The translations under genes and the position numbers were made by a program. A stretch of DNA of 57,753 nt from Bacteroidales bacterium (GTDB lineage: Bacteria > Bacteroidota > Bacteroidia > Bacteroidales > VadinHA17), in NCBI GenBank assembly GCA_003141495.1, contig PLMC01000031.1, positions 88,417 to 146,169 on the forward strand, written 5' to 3'. The notes beneath the pieces were generated by a model that searched no databases, was not told where the DNA came from, and saw only the letters and a program-made list of their open reading frames with translations. This document shows positions 45,777 to 54,806 of the stretch, one piece after another; the first letter of the stretch is position 1; each line of letters opens with the position of its first letter.

Positions 45777-46949
45777 ATGATTAAATTCCTTTTTATCTTG
45801 GTTTTGACAATGCTGATTATCTCTTTTCCAGTTGGCAAAGAAGCAAAGAAGCTTCCTATCCCCGGTGCAAATCAGATTGAAAAATACAAATCAGTTATAG
45901 AAGGGAAATCTGTTGCTGTTGTCGCTAACCAGACTTCGATGATAGAGTCAACTCATTTGGTTGATACTCTCTTATCACTTGGAATAAATATAAAGGCAAT
46001 ATTCGCCCCTGAACATGGATTCAGAAATTTAGCCGAAGCAGGGGAGACCATCGAAAACGGGAAGGATATTGAAACAGGCATCCCGGTTATAAGTCTTTAT
46101 GGTTCACATTTGAAACCAACGGCCCTGGACCTGGAAGGAATTAATGTGGTTATTTTTGACATTCAGGATGTCGGTACCCGATTCTATACCTATATATCAA
46201 CACTTCATTATCTTCTGGAATCATGTGCAGAAAATCATGTTAAATGTCTCATTCTTGACAGACCCGATCCTAATGGTTTTTATTTTGACGGGAACATCCT
46301 TGATACAGCCTACAGTTCTTTTGTAGGTATGGATCCGGTTCCGGTAGTTCATGGTATGACCGTTGGAGAGTATGCAAAAATGTTAAATGGAGAGGGATGG
46401 CTGAAGAATGGGGTAAGATGTGATCTCATGGTTATTAAGTGTAAAAACTACACTCATAAATCACTCTATGAACTTCCAATAAAACCATCGCCTAATCTGC
46501 CAAACCAGATCTCTATATATCTGTATCCATCACTCTGTTTTTTTGAGGGAACCGCTATTTCATTGGGAAGAGGAACATTATTCCCATTTCAGGTTTTCGG
46601 AAGTCCTGATCTTCCTGACAGGGGTTTCAGTTTTATACCCCACAGTGTTCCCGGAGCTAATAATCCACCACTACTTGGGATTAGATGCTTTGGAACGGAT
46701 CTGCGGGATGCTCTTAAAAATAAGCTTGTTCCAAAGCCTGAACTTAATCTCGATTGGCTCATCAGCGCTTATCAGAATTTTCCAAAAAAGGATAAGTTCT
46801 TTAATTCATATTTTGATGTTCTTGCCGGAGGTCCCGTTTTAAGGGAACAGATACAGAAGGGGATGACTGCTGCCCAGATTAGGGAAACATGGAAGGAAGG
46901 GTTATCTAGATTCTCAAAAATCAGGGAGAAGTATTTGCTGTATGAATAA
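45777..46949 (+). CDS. DUF1343 protein, exo-beta-N-acetylmuramidase NamZ family
   Basis: This 390-residue protein has a signal peptide at about 1-22. The body carries family blocks VANQTSMIE, APEHGFR, SLYGSHLKP, FDIQDVGTRFYTY, DRPDPNG and VHGMTVGEYA. The DUF1343 family includes NamZ (GH171), which trims MurNAc from the non-reducing ends of peptidoglycan fragments. A role in cell-wall turnover fits the lytic transglycosylase elsewhere in the window. It stands alone, with repeats on both sides, so it is probably monocistronic. Confidence 0.88.
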   Translation: MIKFLFILVLTMLIISFPVGKEAKKLPIPGANQIEKYKSVIEGKSVAVVANQTSMIESTHLVDTLLSLGINIKAIFAPEHGFRNLAEAGETIENGKDIETGIPVISLYGSHLKPTALDLEGINVVIFDIQDVGTRFYTYISTLHYLLESCAENHVKCLILDRPDPNGFYFDGNILDTAYSSFVGMDPVPVVHGMTVGEYAKMLNGEGWLKNGVRCDLMVIKCKNYTHKSLYELPIKPSPNLPNQISIYLYPSLCFFEGTAISLGRGTLFPFQVFGSPDLPDRGFSFIPHSVPGANNPPLLGIRCFGTDLRDALKNKLVPKPELNLDWLISAYQNFPKKDKFFNSYFDVLAGGPVLREQIQKGMTAAQIRETWKEGLSRFSKIREKYLLYE

Positions 46950-46981
46950 AAGGCTTCAGTCTCGTTTATAATCAGTGGGAA

Positions 46982-47158
46982 TGTGATTTATTAAATTTAT
47001 TGTCTGGAAGCCCTATGAGATTGCTTCGTCCCCCCGCAAGGCGGGACTCCTCGCAATGACACTGCAAGTAAGTTTATTTGTGGATGGGAGCTTACCAAAT
47101 TAAGTAAAAATCAGGGTCATTGCGAGGAGTGAAACTCCGAAGCAATCTTTAAATCACA
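46982..47158. repeat. REP-like inverted repeat downstream of the DUF1343 gene
   Basis: Core arms are 47018-47060 (AGATTGCTTCG to CTCCTCGCAATGAC) and 47116-47148 (GTCATTGCGAGGAG to CGAAGCAATCT). The left arm contains an extra small hairpin CCCGC..GCGGG. An outer 9-bp pair, TGTGATTTA (46982-46990) and TAAATCACA (47150-47158), encloses them. It lies between convergent genes and could act as a bidirectional terminator. Confidence 0.75.
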
Positions 47159-47178
47159 TACGAAATTAAACTTACATA

Positions 47179-48375
47179 TTACACCTTTCCCGGATAAACC
47201 TTCAGCGCCTCTGCCAATGTTTCCATTGCATTTTTAAGGTCGTCGATTTTTAATACATAAGCTATACGTACCTCATTTTCACCTGAACCGGGCGTGGAAT
47301 AAAAACCGGAAGCAGGAGCTACCATAACAGTCTGATTATTATATTCAAACTCTTCCAGGAGCCATTGAGCAAACTTGTCGGCATCATCAACCGGTAGTTT
47401 AACCACTGTATAAAAAGCGCCTTTTGGTTTAGGACAATAGACCCCTGGCATTTTATTAAGAGCTTCAACCATATAGTTTCTCCGCGCAGTATATTCCCTG
47501 TTAACTTCTTTAAAATAGTCATCCGGTGTATCAATTGAAGCTTCACCAACAATCTGTCCGAGACCAGGAGGAGAGAGGCGGGCCTGTGCGAATTTAAGGG
47601 CAGTTGAAAGAATAGCTTTGTTCCTCGTGATAAAAGCGCCTATCCTAACACCGCACTCACTGTATCGTTTTGAAACCGAATCGAGCATAATGACATTATC
47701 ATCAATGCCTTCAAGATTCATTGCCGAGAAGTGCTCAGCACCATCATAGCAAAACTCACGGTATGCCTCATCGGAGAAAAGGAACAGATCATGTTTCCTG
47801 ACAATCTCTTTAAGATGAAGAAGTTCTTCCTTTGAATAGAGATATCCCGTGGGATTATTTGGATTACAGATAATAATTCCTTTTGTTTTTGAAGTGATCT
47901 TTTTTTCAATATCATGGATAGGAGGAAGTGCAAAATCTTCTTTTATATAGGATGTCACAGGAACAATCTTAATACCGGCAGTGGTTGCAAAACCATTATA
48001 ATTGGCATAGAATGGTTCCGGTGTTATGACCTCTTCACCGGGGTTAACGCATGACATAAGAGCAAAAAGTATAGCTTCGGAACCGCCGGTTGTAATAAGA
48101 ATCTCGGTATGATTGATATTTATCCCGATCTTCCGGTAATAAGTTGCCAGCTTAAAGCGATAAGATTCATTACCTGCCGAATGGCTGTACTCAATCACTT
48201 TCAGATTAATATTACGGAGTGCATTAAGAGCTACTTCAGGAGTATGAATATCGGGTTGTCCGATATTAAGATGGTACACTTTTCTCCCTTTACGTTTAGC
48301 TTCTTCAGAATAGGGAACAAGTCTTCTTATTGGTGAGGCAGGCATCAATTTGCCTTTATCTGATATCGATGGCAT
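47179..48375 (-). CDS. PLP-dependent class I/II aminotransferase
   Basis: This 398-residue fold-type I aminotransferase resembles aspartate/aromatic aminotransferases. Schiff-base lysine K236 lies in DSVSKRYSECGVRIG; NIGQPDIHTPE, NPNNPTGYLYS and SDEAYREF are further signatures. The exact amino-donor range cannot be read. The longer frame starts at a TTG (48405) that is part of the -7 box TACTTTTG, so I use ATG 48375, which lies 27 nt after the box. Divergent from valS. Confidence 0.9.
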   Translation of the reverse strand: MPSISDKGKLMPASPIRRLVPYSEEAKRKGRKVYHLNIGQPDIHTPEVALNALRNINLKVIEYSHSAGNESYRFKLATYYRKIGININHTEILITTGGSEAILFALMSCVNPGEEVITPEPFYANYNGFATTAGIKIVPVTSYIKEDFALPPIHDIEKKITSKTKGIIICNPNNPTGYLYSKEELLHLKEIVRKHDLFLFSDEAYREFCYDGAEHFSAMNLEGIDDNVIMLDSVSKRYSECGVRIGAFITRNKAILSTALKFAQARLSPPGLGQIVGEASIDTPDDYFKEVNREYTARRNYMVEALNKMPGVYCPKPKGAFYTVVKLPVDDADKFAQWLLEEFEYNNQTVMVAPASGFYSTPGSGENEVRIAYVLKIDDLKNAMETLAEALKVYPGKV

Positions 48376-48402
48376 ATTAAAATGTTTATTTCTTAAGTAA
48401 GA

Positions 48403-48410
48403 CAAAAGTA
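48403..48410 (-). promoter_or_regulatory. Bacteroidota -7 promoter box for the aminotransferase gene
   Basis: Minus-strand TACTTTTG matches TAnnTTTG. It overlaps the alternative TTG start of the aminotransferase and so decides the start in favour of ATG 48375. Confidence 0.5.
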
Positions 48411-48461
48411 AGAAAAATCACTCATTATATGATTGCAATTTAAGTTTTGGAACAGATGTAG

Positions 48462-48525
48462 TTTCCCGCAGATTACGTAGATTTTCGCTGATCTTTCTGC
48501 GCCTATCTGCGAGATCAGCGGGAAA
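48462..48525. repeat. REP-like inverted repeat upstream of valS
   Basis: The ends TTTCCCGC (48462-48469) and GCGGGAAA (48518-48525) are inverted, and an inner perfect pair CGCTGATCT (48486-48494) / AGATCAGCG (48512-48520) overlaps the right arm, so two alternative hairpins are possible. The element ends 5 nt before the valS -7 box and takes up its -33 region. Confidence 0.7.
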
Positions 48526-48530
48526 TATTA

Positions 48531-48538
48531 TATTTTTG
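48531..48538 (+). promoter_or_regulatory. Bacteroidota -7 promoter box for valS
   Basis: TATTTTTG matches TAnnTTTG, 37 nt before the valS ATG. The upstream -33 region is the repeat element, with no TTG at standard spacing. Confidence 0.45.
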
Positions 48539-48575
48539 CAATTCTATTTTACAAATTTAACACGAAACAACAGTA

Positions 48576-51209
48576 ATGGATATTCCTTCAAAATTCGAAC
48601 CAGGAAAAGCTGAAAAGAGGTGGTATAAATACTGGATGGAAAATGGATTTTTCAAAAGCACCCCCGACGAGAGAGAGCCTTATACAATTGTAATTCCTCC
48701 GCCTAATGTTACAGGAGTATTGCATATGGGCCATATGCTTAACAATACAATACAGGATGTCCTTGTTCGCAGGGCAAGAATGCAGGGGAAAAATGCCTGC
48801 TGGGTACCGGGAACCGATCATGCATCAATTGCAACGGAGGCAAAAGTAGTTGCAAAACTTAAGGCGGAAGGAATTGAAAAACGCGATCTCAAACGGGAGG
48901 AATTTCTGGAACATGCCTGGGAATGGACCAATAAACACGGAGGTATTATACTCGAGCAGTTAAAACGACTTGGTGCTTCATGTGACTGGGACCGAACACT
49001 ATTCACAATGGATGAGAAAAGGTATGACTCAGTTATAAAGGTATTTGTTGATTTATATAATAAAGGTCTCATTTACAGAGGCATCAGAATGGTAAACTGG
49101 GATCCTCAGGCTATGACTGCTGTTTCAGATGAAGAGGTTATTTATACCGATGAAAAATCAAAACTTTATTATGTCCGTTACAAAATTGTCGGAGAGGATG
49201 GATACGTAATGGTGGCAACTACACGTCCCGAAACAATACTCGGAGATACTGCTGTTTGTGCAAATCCCGATGATGAAAGGTACAGGCATCTGAAAGGCAA
49301 GAAAGTCATAGTTCCTATGGCCAACCGTGAAGTGCCATTTATCTTCGACAGTTATGTTGATCCGGAATTCGGAACGGGATGCCTGAAGATTACTCCGGCT
49401 CACGATATTAATGACTACGAGATCGGCCTGAGACATAAATTACCGTCAATTGACGTGTTCAATGATGACGGTACAATGAGCGAAAAAGCAGGATTATTTA
49501 TAGGTGTTGACAGATTTAAGGCAAAAGGGCTTGCCGAAAAGGAGCTTCAGAGAACAGGAAGCCTGGTTAAGGTTGAAAACTACGATAACAAGATCGGACG
49601 TTCGGAAAGAACAAATTCAGTTATTGAACCAAGGCTTTCAATTCAATGGTTCATGAAGATGAAAGAGTTGTCACGACCTGCATTAGATGCGGTCTTGAAC
49701 GGTGATGTTCACATACATCCGGCAAAATTTAAAAACCTTTACCGCCACTGGATGGAAAATGTCCGCGACTGGTGCATAAGCCGTCAGCTCTGGTGGGGTC
49801 ACAGGATACCGGCCTGGTACTACAATAATAATGAATTTGTTGTTGCAGAGAATATTACTGACGCTCTCGAACTTGCCAGAACGAAAAGTGGAAATGCAAC
49901 TTTGAGTAAGGATGACCTCCGCGAGGATGATGATGTTCTTGACACATGGTTCTCATCATGGCTCTGGCCGATCACTTCATTTGACGGGATAAATAAACCG
50001 GAAAATGAAGACATCAAATATTATTATCCTACAAACGATCTTATTACAGCGCCCGAGATTCTCTTTTTCTGGGTGGCCCGTATGATCATTGCCGGTTATG
50101 AGTACAGGGGTCAGAAGCCTTTTGAGAATGTTTATCTTACAGGACTTGTTCGTGACCAGCAGAGAAGAAAAATGTCGAAATCGCTTGGTAACTCGCCTGA
50201 TCCGATTGAACTCATTGAAAAATATGGCGCAGACGGAGTCCGGGTAGGTATGCTATTATGTTCACCCGCCGGTAATGACCTGCTTTTTGAAGACAGCTTG
50301 CCCGAACAGGGACGAAATTTTGCAAATAAGATATGGAATGCTTTCAGACTCGTAAAGAGCTGGAATATTGACGAGAAAATTGATCAGCCTGATTCATCAG
50401 GAATTGTCGTGAAATGGATGGATGAGATGCTGAAAAAATCAATAAATGAAATTGATGTGAACTTCAGAAAATTCAGAATATCAGAAGCTTTGATGATAAC
50501 ATATAAGTTGTTCTGGGATGAATTCTCCGGCTGGTTTCTCGAAATTATCAAACCCGAATATCTAAAGCCTGTTGACAGGAAAACCTATGATTCCACGGTA
50601 GCTATTTTTGAAAAGCTTGTGAAGGTAATACATCCGTTTATGCCATTCATAACAGAGGAGATCTGGCAACTGCTCCATGAAAGAAATGAAGGTGAAAGCA
50701 TTATGGTTACCATGATGCCCGAATCTAAAAGATACAATAAAGAGATGATCGTCAGTTTTGAATCCGTAAAGGAAACAATCAGCGCTATCAGAACAGTAAG
50801 GAAAAATAAGGAAATTCCAACCAGGGATAAGATTAAACTTCTCATCCTTGCCGATATAAATCATTATGATACCGAATTTCTTCCAGTTATAAGTAAACTC
50901 TGTAATCTTTCAGAAATACTGTTTGTTACAGATAAACAGGAAGGTACAGCCTCATTTATGACAGGGACCACAGAGTTTTTTATACCACTTGCAGGCAAGA
51001 TTGATATAGAAGATGAAATTGCAAAAATCCAGGAGGATCTGAATTATAACAGGGGATTCCTTGTCAATGTCATGAAAAAGCTTGACAATGAGCGATTTGT
51101 TAAAAACGCTCCTGCTAATGTTCTTGAGTTGGAGAGGAAGAAAAAGAATGATGCGGAGTCGAAGATAAAGTCGTTGGAGGAGAGGATCAAAGCGCTGAAA
51201 TCATTGTAA
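48576..51209 (+). CDS. valS: Valyl-tRNA synthetase
   Basis: This 877-residue class Ia synthetase charges tRNA-Val. The HIGH-type motif is H50-M-G-H53 ([14 protein letters not shown]) and the KMSKS motif is at 532-536 ([10 protein letters not shown]). The CP1 editing domain lies between, with [13 protein letters not shown] and [12 protein letters not shown]. The anticodon-binding domain is at about 610-750 ([13 protein letters not shown]), and a C-terminal coiled-coil arm at about 810-877 is typical of ValRS. The length is normal for Bacteroidota. A C-run/G-run element follows 24 nt after the stop. Confidence 0.98.
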   Translation: MDIPSKFEPGKAEKRWYKYWMENGFFKSTPDEREPYTIVIPPPNVTGVLHMGHMLNNTIQDVLVRRARMQGKNACWVPGTDHASIATEAKVVAKLKAEGIEKRDLKREEFLEHAWEWTNKHGGIILEQLKRLGASCDWDRTLFTMDEKRYDSVIKVFVDLYNKGLIYRGIRMVNWDPQAMTAVSDEEVIYTDEKSKLYYVRYKIVGEDGYVMVATTRPETILGDTAVCANPDDERYRHLKGKKVIVPMANREVPFIFDSYVDPEFGTGCLKITPAHDINDYEIGLRHKLPSIDVFNDDGTMSEKAGLFIGVDRFKAKGLAEKELQRTGSLVKVENYDNKIGRSERTNSVIEPRLSIQWFMKMKELSRPALDAVLNGDVHIHPAKFKNLYRHWMENVRDWCISRQLWWGHRIPAWYYNNNEFVVAENITDALELARTKSGNATLSKDDLREDDDVLDTWFSSWLWPITSFDGINKPENEDIKYYYPTNDLITAPEILFFWVARMIIAGYEYRGQKPFENVYLTGLVRDQQRRKMSKSLGNSPDPIELIEKYGADGVRVGMLLCSPAGNDLLFEDSLPEQGRNFANKIWNAFRLVKSWNIDEKIDQPDSSGIVVKWMDEMLKKSINEIDVNFRKFRISEALMITYKLFWDEFSGWFLEIIKPEYLKPVDRKTYDSTVAIFEKLVKVIHPFMPFITEEIWQLLHERNEGESIMVTMMPESKRYNKEMIVSFESVKETISAIRTVRKNKEIPTRDKIKLLILADINHYDTEFLPVISKLCNLSEILFVTDKQEGTASFMTGTTEFFIPLAGKIDIEDEIAKIQEDLNYNRGFLVNVMKKLDNERFVKNAPANVLELERKKKNDAESKIKSLEERIKALKSL

Positions 51210-51233
51210 TATTCGCACTATTCCTTGTGTTCA

Positions 51234-51369
51234 ACCCCCCAACCCCCCATTTGGGGGGCTAAATAAAATAGAATAACGACTTAAGAATTGCATAACACTT
51301 CTCGATTCTGATTTCAAATGTTCGTTATTCTGATTTCATAAAGTCCCCTATTTTGGGGATTTAGGGGGT
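51234..51369. repeat. C-run/G-run inverted-repeat element, 136-bp copy
   Basis: Left end 51234-51260 (ACCCCCCAACCCCCC then ATTTGGGGGGCT), right end 51341-51369 (AAGTCCCCTATTTTGGGG then ATTTAGGGGGT). The interior has its own 10-bp inverted pair AGAATAACGA (51270-51279) / TCGTTATTCT (51322-51331). It fills the space between convergent valS and the lipoprotein gene. Confidence 0.75.
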
Positions 51370-51375
51370 ACAAGA

Positions 51376-52677
51376 TTACGGTATCAGCTTCCTTACAAAA
51401 TAATTCTGATCAACAGGAACCAGCTCCCATTCGCTATTCAGTATAAGATGCCATCCATCACCTGAAATATGGTTTTTATCTGCTTTGAATGCTTTCGCGG
51501 TAATACGAATAAACTTCAGGTTATTTGAGACGAGGCAACCACCTTTATCGACTGTGAGTTTGCCCCAGTTATCTGATACCCTCATGGAATTATAAAGAGT
51601 CCCGAGTGTATCAAGTGAATGAATATCTTCCGGTTCAAAATCAAAATACGGACTTTCAAGTTCAAGGAATACAACCGGTTTCTCAGTGAATATGCTTATC
51701 TGGCTGTGAATGCTTTCTTTGATATCTTTATCCCGTTTTTCTTCCTCCTTATTAACAGACTCAATATCATAATTAACTGCCAGACTGCCTGCAACATCCC
51801 TGCATATTACCGGCAAATCTATATTATAAAGTTCTTTGACTGTATTTCCGAGATCAAAACTATCTGATTTTATTTTTTTTAAATCGTATCCTTTATCATA
51901 AAGAAGTGATGCATATAACGCACCATGAATGAAACCATATGACCGGGCATAGGATTGCATCGAATAAATGCGGTCGAGATTTTCGAAAAGTCTCGATTTG
52001 AATTCCTCCGGAGAATTAGCGCAAAGCAGAGTATAGGTAAATGTTGTAAGCCCTTCATATGTTTCAAACCTGTTTTCGTCTGCAGCATATTTGTGATAAA
52101 GTTCCCTGTTGGATCCTCTGAATATAAGTGCATCCCTTATTGCCAGCTGACGATCTTCGCCATTGGTATTGATTGCCTTCCGTAATGCTTTCCACTCAAG
52201 CTTGATCCAGAGCCTTGCTTCCTTTTCATCCATATTGGTTGAATTAAAGGTTGAGGCAATAACACCTTCATTTTCCTGAAACAGATGAAATAGACTGTGA
52301 ATTGCCCTGGTTTTTATCCTGTATTCATCCTCTTCGGCCGGCAGGGGCACCATGGCAAACTGAGTTCCTCCGAATTTCACCGGAGCATTACTCAGTACAA
52401 GCTCTTTTGGATATATACCGGTATATACTCCATCTTTAGATTTCAGAAGACCTTCATTATCAGGTTGGTTAGCTACAATTCTGCGTGTGACTCTTTCTAC
52501 AAACATTATCGGACCATAAAGGTTTTTCCCCCATAGTTTACCATTGTCCCGTTTACATATCTCCTCAATATCTTTGAAGCATCGGGATGCTTTATCAGTT
52601 GTAAAGTAAGACTCACTGGTTTTCCCTTTACAGCCTATAAGAATAAGCAAGACAGGGAAAATGATCCATTTTTTCAT
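51376..52677 (-). CDS. Lipoprotein of unknown function
   Basis: This 433-residue protein has a lipoprotein signal: hydrophobic residues 5-15, lipobox LIGC with Cys16. The mature part is soluble-looking, with a histidine-rich helix HSLFHLFQENEG at about residue 128 and an ISIFTEKPVVFLELESPYFD stretch near 340. No family is recognised. HxxxHxxxE is not the HExxH metalloprotease motif, so I make no enzymatic claim. It is convergent with valS and divergent from the sigma-54 activator. Confidence 0.75.
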   Translation of the reverse strand: MKKWIIFPVLLILIGCKGKTSESYFTTDKASRCFKDIEEICKRDNGKLWGKNLYGPIMFVERVTRRIVANQPDNEGLLKSKDGVYTGIYPKELVLSNAPVKFGGTQFAMVPLPAEEDEYRIKTRAIHSLFHLFQENEGVIASTFNSTNMDEKEARLWIKLEWKALRKAINTNGEDRQLAIRDALIFRGSNRELYHKYAADENRFETYEGLTTFTYTLLCANSPEEFKSRLFENLDRIYSMQSYARSYGFIHGALYASLLYDKGYDLKKIKSDSFDLGNTVKELYNIDLPVICRDVAGSLAVNYDIESVNKEEEKRDKDIKESIHSQISIFTEKPVVFLELESPYFDFEPEDIHSLDTLGTLYNSMRVSDNWGKLTVDKGGCLVSNNLKFIRITAKAFKADKNHISGDGWHLILNSEWELVPVDQNYFVRKLIP

Positions 52678-52762
52678 TATAGCTGGTTTGGGCTCCGAAA
52701 GTAATAAAAAAATTTAGAGAAAGTCAAAAACGCTATTAATTATGGGGAATGAGATTTATTAA

Positions 52763-52770
52763 TAACTTTG
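52763..52770 (+). promoter_or_regulatory. Weak -7 box candidate upstream of the GAF-sigma-54 activator
   Basis: TAACTTTG matches TAnnTTTG but lies 174 nt upstream of the start codon and lacks a -33 TTG. The intervening DNA is very AT-rich with no other feature seen. Confidence 0.25.
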
Positions 52771-52944
52771 TAATGGCTATACAGAATGATTTTATAGCTA
52801 TTTTGCAATTATTGTGCGTATTTATTATAATTAATATAGTTTAAGTTAATGTTTATTATAATAAGGTCGAAAAAGGCATCATTCTATTAGATTTATATTT
52901 TAACTCTTGCATCAAATTCTAATTAAAAGCATAAGATAGATCAC

Positions 52945-54480
52945 ATGGATAATTTATCTCTTCTTTTTCAGATAAGCGAGGTTGTTGCAAAAAGTTCTGA
53001 CCTTGAGGAAGCCATCCTCCAGGTGATGGAGGAGATGGCTAAACAATTTGGCATACTCCAGGCTTTCCTTACAGTTCTGAATCGTAATTCTTCTAAAATC
53101 TATATTGAGGTAGCTTATGGTTTGACTAAAGAACAACAAGACAGGGGTGAATATAAAATTGGAGAAGGTATTATAGGGGAAGTAGTTAAAACCGGTGAGC
53201 CAGTTATTATTCCTCATATTTCAGATGAACCTCGTTATCTGAACAAAACAAAATCGACAACCAAATTTGAAGATGAGGATTCCTTCATTTGCGTTCCGAT
53301 AAAAGCAAAAAATCAGATAATCGGTACCCTCAGCGTAAAACTTAAATATTATTCCAACCGTTCTTTTAAGAATGAGTTGCAGTTTCTGACCATTATGGCT
53401 TCAATGTTTGCCAGACTGGTAAGGTCGCGACAGGATAAGATTGAAGAGCTTGAAAAACTTCATTACAGGAAACTCAGGGAACAAGGACTTTATAGTTATA
53501 ATGACCGGGTCACATCTCTTGTAGGAGAGTCGGGTAAGATGCAGGAAGTTTATGACCTGATTTCCAAAGTGGCAAATACAAACGCAACGATCCTGATCAG
53601 AGGAGAAAGTGGTGTTGGCAAAGAGCTGGTGGCAAAAGCCATACACGATCAAAGTTCACGCAGCAAAATGCTGATGATCAGTATTAATTGCGCAGCTATT
53701 CCTGAGATGCTCATCGAAAGCGAATTGTTCGGATATGAAAAAGGGGCATTCACAGGAGCCGATAAATTGCATAAGGGTCGCTTTGAACTGGCTGAAAAAA
53801 GTACAATTTTCCTCGATGAAATCGGCGATCTGTCTTCAAACCTGCAGGTGAAGTTGTTAAGAGTATGTCAGGAAAAGGAGTTTCAGCGATTGGGAGGAAG
53901 TGAAACCATTCAGGCTGATGTGCGTATTATAGCCGCCACTAACCGCGATCTGGAAGAACTCATGCTAAAAAACGAATTCCGCGAAGATTTATATTACCGG
54001 CTGAACGTCTTTCCGATTTTTATTCCACCCTTACGGGACAGGCGCGCGGATATACCTTTGCTGGTAAATCACTTTATAGAAAAATATAACAAAATCCACG
54101 ATCTGGAGATCAAGCGGATAAGCTCGACAGCCATTGACTTGCTGATGACATATCACTGGCCCGGCAACATCAGGGAATTGGAGAACTGTATAGAACGGGC
54201 AAGTATTCTCAGCATCGACAAGGTGATACGTTCACATAATCTGCCTCCAACTCTACAGAGTGCTGCCTCTACCCATTCACGTGTTGACGGGGGGCTGGAA
54301 GCCATCCTTGAAAATGTGGAAAAGCAAATGCTGATTGATGCATTGAACCTCTCGAAGGGAAATATTTCAAAAGCCGCCGACCAGCTTAAGCTTACAGAAC
54401 GTATGATGGGTCTGAGAATCAAAAAGTATGAGATAGATCCGGTGATCTTCAAAAAGTACAAACATAAGGCAGGGTCTTAA
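52945..54480 (+). CDS. Sigma-54-dependent activator with GAF domain (NifA/NtrC-like)
   Basis: This 511-residue protein has a GAF sensor domain at about 10-165 and an AAA+ domain with Walker A GESGVGKE (220-227), an intact GAFTGA loop (267-272) and Walker B IFLDEIGDL. A Fis-type HTH closes it (ISKAADQLKLTERMMGLRIK). GAF-AAA-Fis is the NifA plan, but no nitrogenase gene is present in the window. The neighbours are P-II and an ammonium channel preceded by a sigma-54 promoter, so it is most likely the nitrogen-status activator of that operon. No receiver domain, so it is not a two-component partner. Confidence 0.92.
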   Translation: MDNLSLLFQISEVVAKSSDLEEAILQVMEEMAKQFGILQAFLTVLNRNSSKIYIEVAYGLTKEQQDRGEYKIGEGIIGEVVKTGEPVIIPHISDEPRYLNKTKSTTKFEDEDSFICVPIKAKNQIIGTLSVKLKYYSNRSFKNELQFLTIMASMFARLVRSRQDKIEELEKLHYRKLREQGLYSYNDRVTSLVGESGKMQEVYDLISKVANTNATILIRGESGVGKELVAKAIHDQSSRSKMLMISINCAAIPEMLIESELFGYEKGAFTGADKLHKGRFELAEKSTIFLDEIGDLSSNLQVKLLRVCQEKEFQRLGGSETIQADVRIIAATNRDLEELMLKNEFREDLYYRLNVFPIFIPPLRDRRADIPLLVNHFIEKYNKIHDLEIKRISSTAIDLLMTYHWPGNIRELENCIERASILSIDKVIRSHNLPPTLQSAASTHSRVDGGLEAILENVEKQMLIDALNLSKGNISKAADQLKLTERMMGLRIKKYEIDPVIFKKYKHKAGS

Positions 54481-54536
54481 TTCATAATAAGCTATAAATA
54501 AGATATATACTCACTCTATTTTACTCATTTGCTCGG

Positions 54537-54562
54537 AATCCTACAGTTTTGTAGGATTTTTT
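54537..54562 (+). terminator. Rho-independent terminator-like hairpin (also a possible activator site)
   Basis: AATCCTACA-GTTT-TGTAGGATT forms a perfect 9-bp stem with a 4-nt loop, followed by further Ts. It lies 57 nt after the activator stop. The core dyad CCTAC-N6-GTAGG is repeated 30 bp on, so it may instead, or also, be a protein-binding site. Confidence 0.6.
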
Positions 54563-54569
54563 GTTGATT

Positions 54570-54585
54570 CCTACCGGATTGTAGC
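54570..54585 (+). promoter_or_regulatory. Candidate upstream activator dyad
   Basis: CCTAC-N6-GTAGC repeats the core of the hairpin at 54540-54555 at a 30-bp distance (about three helical turns). Its centre is about 120 bp upstream of the -24 GG, the normal range for enhancer sites of sigma-54 activators. Confidence 0.4.
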
Positions 54586-54696
54586 CTTTTTTATTCAATA
54601 TAAAAAGTAAGATATTTATTTAGGTCCTCCGTATTGCCTGTGTTTTAATGGTTTATAGGCTCCCATTTTATCCTTCCGGATTATTTTCCCAAAAAA

Positions 54697-54711
54697 TGGC
54701 ATGTATTTGGC
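54697..54711 (+). promoter_or_regulatory. Sigma-54 (-24/-12) promoter for the P-II/ammonium-channel operon
   Basis: TGGCATGTATTTGGC has the invariant GG (54698-54699) and GC (54710-54711) separated by exactly 10 nt, and the TGGCA part matches consensus. It lies 95 nt upstream of the P-II ATG and 216 nt after the end of a sigma-54 activator gene. Confidence 0.75.
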
Positions 54712-54806
54712 CTAATAGAGGCACAGATACGAAACTATACAATTATGTGTCTTTTTATCATCATGGAAATATCGAAAAAGTAAGTTATAACTAAAAATCA
54801 GAATGT

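Larger units (their letters stand above)
54481..54806. other. Regulatory region between the sigma-54 activator and P-II
   Basis: No gene. It holds a terminator-like hairpin (54537-54562), a second similar dyad (54570-54585) and a sigma-54 promoter (54697-54711), leaving a 95-nt leader before the P-II ATG. Confidence 0.7.

Noticed and set aside
18773-51369. C-run/G-run repeats as a CRISPR array
   Set aside because: Copies are far apart, come as inverted pairs and have no regular spacers or cas genes.
52945-54480. Calling the GAF-AAA-Fis activator NifA with a nitrogen-fixation role
   Set aside because: The domain order fits NifA, but no nif gene is in the window and the neighbours point to general ammonium control.
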